Of a DNA stretch of 64,000 nucleotides, positions 8,920 through 17,017 are shown one piece after another. Source of the DNA: an uncultured Aquimarina sp. (GTDB lineage Bacteria; Bacteroidota; Bacteroidia; Flavobacteriales; Flavobacteriaceae); NCBI GenBank assembly GCA_947495425.1, contig CANLYR010000001.1, positions 221,473-285,472 of the forward strand. The letters run 5' to 3'. Each line of letters begins with the position of its first letter. The first letter of the stretch is position 1. The notes under the pieces were generated by a model that saw nothing but the letters and a program-made list of their open reading frames with translations, had not been told where the DNA came from and did not search any database. A program made the translations under genes and the position numbers.

Positions 8920-9369
8920 ATGCTCGACCCGTTAGATGATGCACATTATATGAAGAAAGCGCTTCAGGAAGCTGAAGCAGCTTATGAGAAAGGGGAGGTA
9001 CCCGTAGGAGCTGTCATTGTGGTTGCCGACAGAATAATTGCCCGGGCCCATAATTTAACAGAACTATTAAATGATGTCACAGCTCATGCCGAGATGCAGG
9101 CGATAACCGCAGCTTCTAATTTTCTGGGAGGAAAATACCTTAATGAGTGTACCTTATATGTCACCTTAGAACCTTGCCAAATGTGTGCCGGAGCTTTATA
9201 TTGGAGCCAAATCAAAAGGATTGTCTTTGGCGCTGTAGATGAGCAAAGAGGATGTACTGCTATGGGAACAAAACTCCATCCCAAAACAAAAATGATAGGG
9301 GGAGTGTTGCAAGAAGAATGCAAAGCTCTTATAAAACGGTTTTTTATCGAAAAACGTAATTTGAATTAA
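8920..9369 (+). CDS. tadA: tRNA-specific adenosine deaminase
   Basis: Converts adenosine 34 to inosine in the anticodon of tRNA-Arg(ACG). The zinc site is complete: His56-Ala-Glu58 (AHAEMQ), with Glu58 as proton shuttle, and Pro85-Cys86 and Cys89 (PCQMCAGA). GEVPVGAV near residue 25 is typical. The 149-residue length is usual for the family. It is transcribed away from dxs and lies 18 bases before the next gene, so the two may be co-transcribed. Confidence 0.93.
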   Translation: MLDPLDDAHYMKKALQEAEAAYEKGEVPVGAVIVVADRIIARAHNLTELLNDVTAHAEMQAITAASNFLGGKYLNECTLYVTLEPCQMCAGALYWSQIKRIVFGAVDEQRGCTAMGTKLHPKTKMIGGVLQEECKALIKRFFIEKRNLN

Positions 9370-9387
9370 TGGCTAAGATCTTGAATT

Positions 9388-11307
9388 ATGAAAAACACTA
9401 TTGCTGAACGAATTCAAGATTTTTTAAAACAATTCCCGCCTTTTGATGTGCTTCAAAAAGAAGAGTTACTATCCATTTCTAGTCAGGTTAGGGTATTGTA
9501 TGTCGAGAAAGGAGAATCTATTTTTACACAAGATATGCCGTGCCATGATGAATTTTATAGTGTGAGGGAAGGAGCTATCGGTCTCTATCGAAATGTTGAT
9601 AATGATCAAAACTTGGTAGATATCTGTGACGCAGGTGATCTATTTGGGCTTCGAATTATGATCATTAAAAAAAATTATCGCATGTCTGCTATCGCAGATG
9701 AAGAATCTATCGTATATGCAATTCCCTCATATGTTTTTGAACCATTTATTCAAGAAAATAAAGAGGTAAACAAATTTTTGTTGGGCACCTTTGCTTCGCA
9801 TGCACGACATGATTATACAGAAACCGAAAAAGGACAGCGAATAGACAATAGAATTGCTATAGAAACTACAAAAGATCTCTCGGCGTTACGTACGATCTCA
9901 TATCGTAAAAAACCGACGACGTGCTCGCCAAAAGATACCGTAGAGGATATTGCAAAGAAAATGACAAAAAAGAACACTACATACACTGTTGTAGTCAATG
10001 CGCATAAACATCCTTTAGGAATACTTACCGATACCGACTTAAGAGCTAAGATTACTACCGGATTATATCCGCTTACCTCAGTGGTGACAGAAATCATGAA
10101 TTCGCCAGTGATCACCTACGCAAAAAAACTCACCGTAGCCGAAGCACAAATAGCATTGATACGACATAATATTAGCCATCTATGTATAACCAAAGATGGC
10201 ACTCGAAATTCGAAACTAATAGGCATTCTTTCTGACCATGATCTTTTGGTATCTTTTGGGAATAACCCTTCGGTTTTAATTAAAGAAGCCAAAAAAGTAA
10301 AAAAGCTTCAAAAGCTCAGATATATTCGGAGACAAGTAGAAAAACTCCTTGAAACCTACTTAGAGCAAGACATTCCAACACCTCATATATTAAATATTAT
10401 CTCAGAGATTAATGTTGCACTTATGATGAGGGTGATAGCGCTATCTTTAAAAGAAATGCCATCTCCTCCACCCACAAAATTCAGTTTTTTGGTATTAGGA
10501 AGCCAGGGAAGAAACGAACAGTTGCTATTAACAGATCAGGATAATGCCATCGTTTTTGAGGATGTAGAAGAAAAAGAATATGAAGTAACGCAACGCTATT
10601 TTTTAGCGTTAGCAAACAAAATTACCAAAGGATTTCATACGATTGGATTCGAATATTGCCCTGCCGAAATGATGGCGAGTAATCCAAGGTGGTGCATGTC
10701 AATATCAAAATGGGAATCGCAATTTAGAGATTGGATGACAACGCCTACGCAAGAAAGTACACTTTTGTCTTCAATATTTTTTGATTTTCAGCATATTTAT
10801 GGAGATACATTTATGGCTGATCAATTATCTGATGTAGTTTTTGAAGGAGTACATAAAAGCAATCGATTTTTGAGCTTGTTGGGCGTTAGTGCATTACAAA
10901 AACCTTCTCCTCTAGGATTTTTCAAGCAGTTTCTGATAGAACAAAACGGAGAGCATAAAGATACTTTTGATATAAAAACCAGAGCGATGATGGTATTAAT
11001 CGATGCTGCCAGAATTTTAACCCTTTACCATAGTCTAAAAGGTGTAAATAATACGGTACTTCGATATCAGAAATTGGGGGAACTAGAACCCAACAATAGA
11101 GAACTTTTTGAGAGTTGTGCCAAAGCATTTAGAGTATTGATTAAGTTTAAAACCCGTCAGGGGATACTTCATAACGACTCCGGAAGATTTATTAGATTGA
11201 ATACCTTAGATAAGAAGGATAAATTAAGGCTCAAACGATGTTTTAGACCTATACGGGATATACAAGAAGTCTTGAGTATACGTTTTCAGCTTAAATCATT
11301 GATGTAA
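9388..11307 (+). CDS. Cyclic-nucleotide-binding/CBS/DUF294 nucleotidyltransferase-like protein
   Basis: A 639-residue multidomain protein. In order: a cyclic-nucleotide-binding-like domain (about 15-145), two CBS repeats (about 175-230 and 238-292), and a DUF294 nucleotidyltransferase-like core with GSQGRNEQ at 371-378 and acidic residues Asp383 and Asp385 in LTDQDNA. A DUF294 C-terminal helical domain covers about 490-635. The GS...D.D pattern is the nucleotidyltransferase signature also seen in GlnD-like enzymes. The architecture suggests a regulator that senses nucleotides and modifies a target; substrate and target are unknown. Its stop is immediately followed by the ATG of an exonuclease, a pairing that also occurs in Proteobacteria. 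Confidence 0.85.
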   Translation: MKNTIAERIQDFLKQFPPFDVLQKEELLSISSQVRVLYVEKGESIFTQDMPCHDEFYSVREGAIGLYRNVDNDQNLVDICDAGDLFGLRIMIIKKNYRMSAIADEESIVYAIPSYVFEPFIQENKEVNKFLLGTFASHARHDYTETEKGQRIDNRIAIETTKDLSALRTISYRKKPTTCSPKDTVEDIAKKMTKKNTTYTVVVNAHKHPLGILTDTDLRAKITTGLYPLTSVVTEIMNSPVITYAKKLTVAEAQIALIRHNISHLCITKDGTRNSKLIGILSDHDLLVSFGNNPSVLIKEAKKVKKLQKLRYIRRQVEKLLETYLEQDIPTPHILNIISEINVALMMRVIALSLKEMPSPPPTKFSFLVLGSQGRNEQLLLTDQDNAIVFEDVEEKEYEVTQRYFLALANKITKGFHTIGFEYCPAEMMASNPRWCMSISKWESQFRDWMTTPTQESTLLSSIFFDFQHIYGDTFMADQLSDVVFEGVHKSNRFLSLLGVSALQKPSPLGFFKQFLIEQNGEHKDTFDIKTRAMMVLIDAARILTLYHSLKGVNNTVLRYQKLGELEPNNRELFESCAKAFRVLIKFKTRQGILHNDSGRFIRLNTLDKKDKLRLKRCFRPIRDIQEVLSIRFQLKSLM

Positions 11308-11979
11308 ATGCAGTTTTGGTCAAGAAAGAATATCAAGGATTATCCAGAGTTTTGGAAACACTATCTAAAACTTTTTGATGCCGGGAAAAATAACGTATCA
11401 TTAGACGATATTCGATTTGTTGCTTTTGATACAGAAACTACAGGTTTTGATTATGATACTGATCGAGTTCTTTCTATAGGTGCCGTGGCTATATCTAACA
11501 ACGCTATTGACGTATCGGATCAATTAGAAATCTATCTCGACCAAAACGTATTTAATGAAGCAACAGTTGCCATTCATGGGATCAGAAAGCATGGTAATTA
11601 TGATAAAATTTCTGAGTTCGATGCGCTTCAGTTATTTATAGACTATATCGGTGATGCTATTCTTATCGCTCATCATGCCGAATTTGATAGAAAAATGATT
11701 GATCGAGCACTGCAAAGACGAGGGTTAGGTACGTTAAAAAATAAGATTCTGGATACAGGAGTGCTTTTCAAAAACACGAAGCATTCGGTATATCTCAGTG
11801 GCTATTCTAATCGCCATTATAGTCTTGACGAATTATGCAATGATCTCAAAATATCAAAAAGTGACAGACACACTGCTTCAGGAGATGCTTATATAACTGC
11901 ATTAGCATTTTTAAAAATCTTATCCAGACTCAAAAAAGATAAAAGAGTAACGATCAAAGATGTATTTAGGTTGAAATAA
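11308..11979 (+). CDS. DnaQ-like 3'-5' exonuclease
   Basis: A 223-residue DEDDh exonuclease. All three motifs are present: Asp41 and Glu43 in FDTETTGFD, Asp127 in HHAEFD, and His188 and Asp193 in HTASGDAY. This is the fold of DNA polymerase III epsilon and PolC-type proofreading domains, but the gene stands apart from polymerase genes. It begins on the base after the stop of the DUF294 gene, so the two are translationally coupled. A substrate cannot be named from the sequence. Confidence 0.85.
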   Translation: MQFWSRKNIKDYPEFWKHYLKLFDAGKNNVSLDDIRFVAFDTETTGFDYDTDRVLSIGAVAISNNAIDVSDQLEIYLDQNVFNEATVAIHGIRKHGNYDKISEFDALQLFIDYIGDAILIAHHAEFDRKMIDRALQRRGLGTLKNKILDTGVLFKNTKHSVYLSGYSNRHYSLDELCNDLKISKSDRHTASGDAYITALAFLKILSRLKKDKRVTIKDVFRLK

Positions 11980-12029
11980 AGTGTGCAACGTTTTAAAATC
12001 CAGTACGTCTTTTAACCGAATTAGAGAAG

Positions 12030-12137
12030 ATGAAAAAAGTAATCTATTGTATTATATTTTTGTTATGTGCTGTCGGAATTTCCCTAAATTCAAATATATT
12101 TCGCGGTAAAATAGTAGAAACCAGAGTTAGAGATTAA
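12030..12137 (+). CDS. Possible 35-residue secreted or membrane peptide
   Basis: ATG at 12030 opens MKKVIYCIIFLLCAVGISL followed by a short hydrophilic tail, ending in TAA at 12135-12137. The N-terminal Lys pair and hydrophobic run look like a signal peptide or single membrane helix. A purine-rich AGAGAAG abuts the start, too close for normal spacing. It lies 50 bases after the exonuclease gene on the same strand. It is too short to exclude chance. Confidence 0.3.
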   Translation: MKKVIYCIIFLLCAVGISLNSNIFRGKIVETRVRD

Positions 12138-12204
12138 ACTAACTGATATTCATTTAATTATGTTATCTATAGGTTCTTTCACCCTCTAGAAGAAGGCTAG
12201 CTTG

Positions 12205-12221
12205 CCTGCCAGCGAGGCAGG
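12205..12221. repeat. Short GC-rich palindrome
   Basis: CCTGCC (12205-12210), loop AGCGA, GGCAGG (12216-12221). It is strikingly GC-rich against its surroundings and shares the strings GAGGCAG and AGCGAG with the second palindrome cluster at 12317-12377, so both look like members of one repeat family. Confidence 0.5.
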
Positions 12222-12279
12222 GATGAGGACTTTTCACAGTGATTACACAAAATTTTGGATATTGTTTTATGAACTAAAA

Positions 12280-12303
12280 AAAGCACTATCATTGTAGTGC
12301 TTT
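12280..12303 (-). terminator. Terminator for the cold-shock gene (minus strand)
   Basis: AAAGCACTA (12280-12288), loop of six, TAGTGCTTT (12295-12303). On the minus strand the stem is followed by seven T (the A-run at 12276-12282). It lies about 115 bases beyond the csp stop, with the palindromic repeat in between. Confidence 0.7.
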
Positions 12304-12316
12304 ATACTCGATAATC

Positions 12317-12377
12317 CTGCCTGAGGCAGACACAGCGAGATTTAAATCCTCTGAGGCTTGCCTCGAAATTTTAAATC
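12317..12377. repeat. Cluster of nested palindromes in the csp 3' region
   Basis: CTGCCT-G-AGGCAG (12317-12329) is a near-perfect palindrome. It is followed by GATTTAAA (12339-12346) pairing with TTTAAATC (12370-12377) around the hairpin GAGGC-TT-GCCTC (12353-12364). Copies of CTGCCTGAGGCAG-type palindromes in intergenic DNA resemble dispersed repeat units; only the local copies can be seen here. Confidence 0.5.
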
Positions 12378-12417
12378 AATTTCTTACAAATGCCTCATGG
12401 ACTTATCCCGAGGTCGT

Positions 12418-12615
12418 TTACTCATGAAGTACTCGCACTTGTCCTGCCATAAGTCCTTTGCGGCCTTCTTCTTCTTGATATTCTACCTTGTCACCTTCGT
12501 TTAGTGCTTCTCCGTTTAATCCAGAAGCGTGTACAAAAATGTCTTTTCCGGTTTCATCATTGGTAATAAATCCAAAACCTTTTGATTCATTAAAAAATTT
12601 AACTGTTCCTTCCAT
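12418..12615 (-). CDS. Cold-shock domain protein
   Basis: A 65-residue single-domain CSD protein that binds single-stranded RNA or DNA as a chaperone. RNP1 is KGFGFI (residues 12-17) and RNP2 is DIFVHAS (25-31), both in the expected spacing after MEGTVKFFN. Length is normal. It is the last gene of a minus-strand run (clc, small membrane protein, csp) but has an 89-base gap in front, so it probably has its own promoter; no clear TANNTTTG box was seen. The transcript likely ends at the hairpin near 12280-12303. Confidence 0.93.
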   Translation of the reverse strand: MEGTVKFFNESKGFGFITNDETGKDIFVHASGLNGEALNEGDKVEYQEEEGRKGLMAGQVRVLHE

Positions 12616-12704
12616 TATACTATACTTGTAATAAAAATTTGAATTCTAAAGTTAAACTTAAATATGTCATGAAATGTTATGAAAATGTGAATATTTTAAA
12701 AAAA

Positions 12705-12962
12705 TCAACGTCTTCTATTTTCTTTGTTTGCCTCGTACTCCTTCATTTTATTCAAGTTTTCTTCGGTGAGCATATAGTCTTTTACTTTTTTGTCTTTCCA
12801 TCGGTGATAAATAAAAATAGGCATTAGAATAAAAGAAGCAGCCAATATACCTACCCCAACTAATTTATCTCCGGTACTATGATCGCCAGAGTTTTTGAAG
12901 TAATATCCGATACAAACAAGTAGGACAACGGTTATAAAAAGGATTCTGATAATGTATTTCAT
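12705..12962 (-). CDS. Small two-helix membrane protein of unknown function
   Basis: An 85-residue protein starting MKYIIRILF. Two hydrophobic segments (about 4-22 and 33-52) are joined by a short polar loop, then a charged tail rich in Lys, Glu and Arg. Its start lies 11 bases after the stop of the CLC channel gene on the same strand, so it is probably in the same operon. No family recognised. The good codon pattern and operon position support a real gene. Confidence 0.65.
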   Translation of the reverse strand: MKYIIRILFITVVLLVCIGYYFKNSGDHSTGDKLVGVGILAASFILMPIFIYHRWKDKKVKDYMLTEENLNKMKEYEANKENRRR

Positions 12963-12973
12963 TTTGAATTCGA

Positions 12974-14761
12974 TTACCGGGTAAAATTAATCAACTTTCT
13001 GCGATATGAGGTAAGGAGTTTTGATTTAGAAATAAAACCAAGATATTTACCGTCTTTAATCACCGGAAGATTCCAAACTCCAGTATCCTGAAATTTGCGC
13101 ATTACCGTTTTTACGTCATCATCTTCATAAATAATTACAGTAGATGCCTGAGTCATTAGTGTGTCTACTTTTACTTTATGGTACATCGTAATATCAAACA
13201 TGATATCTCTGATGTTATCTAAAGAAACAATGCCAATCAAGTGATCAAGTTCATCGGTAACCGGAAACAAGTTTCTGTTGGATTTTGCAACCGCCTCGCT
13301 TAGTAGTTGCTTTAGCGTATATTGTGGTTGTACGGCGATGAAATTAGTTTCTATACAATCTTCCAGATTCATTAGGGTAAGTACCGTTTGATCTTTGTCA
13401 TGCGTTATTAAGTTACCTTGTTCTGCAAGTTCGCGGGTATAGATATTATGCTCGATTTTATTTTTAGATATAATGAAGGAGATGGCAGTCGTAATCATAA
13501 GCGGGACAAATAGCCCATAACTAGAAGTAATCTCTGCAATAAGAAATATCGAGGTAAGTGGGGCATGTAGCACCCCTGCAATGAGTCCTGCCATACCCAG
13601 GAGTGTAAAATTAGCTTCAGAAACCTGAACCCCTAATCCCAGGTTATTGATTACTTTTGAAACCACATTGCCCAGAGCACTGCCCATTACCATGGTGGGA
13701 ATAAATATACCACCAGAACCCCCTGCGGCAAATGTAGCAGTCATCGCAACCGCTTTAAAAATAGTAATGCCGGTTAATAATGCAATAACAAGCCATATAC
13801 TTTCTGTCATCTCATCAAAAGGAGTATTGCCAATAGCTTTGAGGTGATCCCCATGCAATAAATCATTAATAAAGCCTAACCCTTCACCATATAAGGGAGG
13901 TATAAAATACAGCATAATACCAATGGCAAGTCCGCCAATTAATAACCTATGAATTTTTTTCGGAAAGCGATCAAAGAAATGTAAAATACCAAAGTACATT
14001 TTGGTAAAATATATAGAGGCAAATGCAGTACCGATCCCGAGAATAATATAAAAAGGAGTATCGTAGATATCAAATTTTTCTATAACCTCGAATCTGAACA
14101 ATACTTCATCTCCCAAAAAGAAATAAGACGTAATGATTGAAGATACCGAGGCAAAAAGTAGAGGGAGTAGTGAAGTCAGTGTGAGATCCAGGCTAAATAC
14201 TTCTACAGCAAAAACTAACCCAGCCAGTGGTGATTTAAAAACAGCTGATATGGCTCCGGCTGCTGCACAACCGATTAATAAGAATCGAGTTTTATCTTTT
14301 ATTTTAAACAAATTACTCATGTCTGAGCTTAAGGTAGATGCCGATCCAATAGCGGGTCCTAATAGTCCTACCGAACCCCCAAACCCTACAGTGATGGGAG
14401 CTAAGATTAGCGGTAAATACCCATGAATAGATTTTATAATCCCTTCTTTTTTTGAAAGAGAATGTAAAATCAATGGGATGGCAGATCGCGCATTTTTTTT
14501 GATCATATACTTGGTTATGACATATACGATTAACAATCCTATAACGGGTATAACGAAATAAAATGAGGCTTGCCAGGAGATAATATCACTCTCGAGAACC
14601 ACTTGGATTAGGTGCGTAATATTCTTTAATAATAAAGAAATAAGACCCGCAGTAAAACCAACAAGAATACTTAATATCAGGATAAAGTTTTTATCTGATA
14701 TATTGCGATACCGCCATTTGAGTATTCGATAAAGGATCGTTTTTTTTGAGGGGCTCGACAT
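12974..14761 (-). CDS. CLC-family chloride channel or transporter with C-terminal CBS pair
   Basis: A 595-residue inner-membrane anion protein. The CLC core (about 20-440) shows the selectivity-filter motifs: a SAIP segment at about 93-96, GGSVGLLGP at 128-136 and GSGGIFIP in the second half. Two CBS repeats form the cytoplasmic tail (about 455-590). In CLC exchangers the motif reads G-x-E-G-P, with the gating glutamate between x and G; here that position is Leu134. Loss of this Glu uncouples proton exchange in E. coli ClcA mutants, so this protein may be a passive channel; that is inference. The small membrane protein gene follows 11 bases later. Confidence 0.9.
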   Translation of the reverse strand: MSSPSKKTILYRILKWRYRNISDKNFILILSILVGFTAGLISLLLKNITHLIQVVLESDIISWQASFYFVIPVIGLLIVYVITKYMIKKNARSAIPLILHSLSKKEGIIKSIHGYLPLILAPITVGFGGSVGLLGPAIGSASTLSSDMSNLFKIKDKTRFLLIGCAAAGAISAVFKSPLAGLVFAVEVFSLDLTLTSLLPLLFASVSSIITSYFFLGDEVLFRFEVIEKFDIYDTPFYIILGIGTAFASIYFTKMYFGILHFFDRFPKKIHRLLIGGLAIGIMLYFIPPLYGEGLGFINDLLHGDHLKAIGNTPFDEMTESIWLVIALLTGITIFKAVAMTATFAAGGSGGIFIPTMVMGSALGNVVSKVINNLGLGVQVSEANFTLLGMAGLIAGVLHAPLTSIFLIAEITSSYGLFVPLMITTAISFIISKNKIEHNIYTRELAEQGNLITHDKDQTVLTLMNLEDCIETNFIAVQPQYTLKQLLSEAVAKSNRNLFPVTDELDHLIGIVSLDNIRDIMFDITMYHKVKVDTLMTQASTVIIYEDDDVKTVMRKFQDTGVWNLPVIKDGKYLGFISKSKLLTSYRRKLINFTR

Positions 14762-14794
14762 TTTTTATAAACTCTTATTAAGTTAAAGGTAATA

Positions 14795-14819
14795 AAAATC
14801 CCGCCATAAGCGGGATTTT
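14795..14819 (-). terminator. Terminator after aspS
   Basis: AAAATCCCGC (14795-14804), loop of five, GCGGGATTTT (14810-14819). On the minus strand it ends in a T-run and follows the aspS stop by about 38 bases. Confidence 0.8.
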
Positions 14820-14856
14820 ATAATCATCGATATATTAAAACCTGATAGTTCTTATT

Positions 14857-16608
14857 TTATTGTAGATTGAGTTTAATGTTTAGTTCCTTTAGTTGCTGCT
14901 GATCAATATGAGCAGGGGCATCAATCATTACATCGCGACCGCTATTATTTTTTGGAAACGCTATAAAATCGCGTATCGTTTCCTGACCACCAAGAATGGC
15001 AACCAAACGGTCAAACCCAAAAGCGATCCCACCATGAGGTGGTGCTCCATATTGAAAAGCGTCCATTAAAAACCCAAATTGCGCTTTGGCTTCTTCTGGG
15101 GTGAATCCCAAATGGTCAAACATGAGCGCTTGTGTTTCCTTATCATGAATACGAATAGAGCCCCCTCCAATTTCATTTCCGTTTAGTACTAAATCATAAG
15201 CATTGGCACGTACATCACCGGGTTTGGTGTCTAATAAAGGAATGTCTTCTGGCTTTGGTGATGTAAATGGGTGGTGCATGGCATGATAGCGTGCTGTATC
15301 TTCGTCCCATTCTAATAGTGGAAAATCTACAACCCATAATGGCGCAAACTCTTCTGGATTTCTTAGGCCAAGTCGTTCTGCAAGTTCCATACGCAGGGCA
15401 CTTAATTGTGCTCTTACTTTATGGGTTTTACCCGATAAGACACAGATCAAATCTCCGGGCTTGGCATCCGTTGTCGAAGCCCAGGTTGCCAAGTCCTCCT
15501 GATCATAAAATTTATCGACCGAGGATTTATACGTTCCATCTTCATTACATTTTACATAGACCATACCTAATGCACCTACTTGTGGTCGTTTTACCCAGTC
15601 GACAAGCTTATCAATTTCTTTTCGGGTATACGAGGCACCGCCGGGAACAGCAATACCCACGACTAACTCTGCATCATTAAAAACCTTAAATTCTTTATGT
15701 TGTGCTACTTTATTGAGTTCTCCAAACTTCATCCCAAACCGAATGTCGGGTTTGTCATTACCATAGGTTCGCATAGCCTCATCATAGGTCATTCTAGGGA
15801 AATCAGAAAGCTCGACCCCTTTTATATCTTTGATAAGATGTCGGGTAAGCCCTTCGAATATTGCCAGAATATCTTCTTGTTCTACAAAAGCCATTTCGCA
15901 GTCGATTTGTGTAAACTCCGGCTGGCGATCCGCTCTGAGATCTTCATCTCTAAAACATTTTACGATCTGAAAATATTTATCCATACCACCCACCATAAGC
16001 AGTTGTTTAAAGGTTTGTGGCGATTGTGGTAAGGCATAGAATTGTCCCTCATTCATACGAGACGGTACCACAAAATCACGAGCTCCTTCGGGTGTAGACT
16101 TGATAAGATATGGAGTTTCGACTTCAATAAATCCTTCCTGAGACAGATAGTTACGTACCTGCATGGCAACCTGGTGACGAAACATCAGGCTGTTTTTTAC
16201 CGGATTACGGCGGATATCAAGATATCGGTATTTCATCCTGATATCTTCACCACCATCGGTTTCATCTTCTATAGTAAAAGGAGGGATGATAGATTCGTTA
16301 AGTGTCGTTAATTCACTAACTAGTATTTCTATAGCTCCGGTAGGGATGTTTTTGTTTTTAGACTCACGTTCTATAACGGTACCTTTGATCTGTATTACGA
16401 ATTCGCGTCCCAGGGTTTTGGCTTTCTCTACAACTGCTGCCGGGGTACGTTCTTCATCAAATATCAATTGCGTGATCCCATAGCGATCTCTAAGATCAAC
16501 CCAAATCATAAATCCTTTATCACGTGTTTTTTGTACCCATCCTGCCAGGGTAACTTCCTTATTAATATCTGAGGCACGCAATTGGCCGCAAGAATGACTT
16601 CTGTACAT
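14857..16608 (-). CDS. aspS: Aspartyl-tRNA synthetase
   Basis: A class II synthetase that charges tRNA-Asp. An N-terminal OB-fold anticodon-binding domain (about 1-110; [19 protein letters not shown]) is followed by the catalytic core. Motif 2 is visible as [16 protein letters not shown] and motif 3 as [15 protein letters not shown] near the C-terminus. The bacterial GAD insertion (about 280-420) is present, fitting the 583-residue length. The ATG at 16608 begins [11 protein letters not shown], the usual family start. A -7 box lies 20 bases upstream. Confidence 0.96.
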   Translation of the reverse strand: MYRSHSCGQLRASDINKEVTLAGWVQKTRDKGFMIWVDLRDRYGITQLIFDEERTPAAVVEKAKTLGREFVIQIKGTVIERESKNKNIPTGAIEILVSELTTLNESIIPPFTIEDETDGGEDIRMKYRYLDIRRNPVKNSLMFRHQVAMQVRNYLSQEGFIEVETPYLIKSTPEGARDFVVPSRMNEGQFYALPQSPQTFKQLLMVGGMDKYFQIVKCFRDEDLRADRQPEFTQIDCEMAFVEQEDILAIFEGLTRHLIKDIKGVELSDFPRMTYDEAMRTYGNDKPDIRFGMKFGELNKVAQHKEFKVFNDAELVVGIAVPGGASYTRKEIDKLVDWVKRPQVGALGMVYVKCNEDGTYKSSVDKFYDQEDLATWASTTDAKPGDLICVLSGKTHKVRAQLSALRMELAERLGLRNPEEFAPLWVVDFPLLEWDEDTARYHAMHHPFTSPKPEDIPLLDTKPGDVRANAYDLVLNGNEIGGGSIRIHDKETQALMFDHLGFTPEEAKAQFGFLMDAFQYGAPPHGGIAFGFDRLVAILGGQETIRDFIAFPKNNSGRDVMIDAPAHIDQQQLKELNIKLNLQ

Positions 16609-17017
16609 ATATAGTGTATTAAGGCTGCAAAAATAAGAAGATTTATGGGATTAGTTTATGTAGTTGTTTGATAGTTTTAGAAACCTTTTTGCATTGGTGC
16701 GCGCTTTAATGATTGCGTTGATTATAGTTGATTATTTTCTCTATGTCCCATCGCCAACCCTTCGAGGCAAAGGAGTATTGTTCGAACATAATAGATGTAG
16801 TGCCTATGATACACTTAATTTAGTAAGGAGGTACCTGATTATTCATGATGATAGGGCCATGCTGGTGTTAGTTAGTAATAAACATATCGTTGTGTATTAT
16901 AGGTTCTATTGCATAATACTTATAAAAAAGTGGTTTTGACTACGAACAATTGTTAGTCTTAACATGGTTTTATCAATTTCTTTTAATAGATTTAACACAA
17001 CATTTAAACAAATCATT
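16609..17017. other. Intergenic region between divergent aspS and susC-like gene
   Basis: A 409-base spacer. It holds the aspS -7 box and the leader of the SusC-like gene. TTTG at 16935-16938 followed 15 bases later by TAGTCTTA is a weak, badly spaced promoter candidate for the latter. A 91-codon open frame (16664-16939) was judged fortuitous. Confidence 0.5.
16628..16635 (-). promoter_or_regulatory. Candidate -7 box for aspS
   Basis: TATTTTTG on the minus strand, an exact TANNTTTG match 19 bases before the aspS ATG. No clear -33 TTG at 19-base spacing. Confidence 0.45.

Noticed and set aside
16664..16939. 91-codon plus-strand frame between aspS and the SusC-like gene
   Set aside because: No coherent domain, irregular composition and no family resemblance. 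It occupies a divergent promoter region and includes the aspS leader surroundings.
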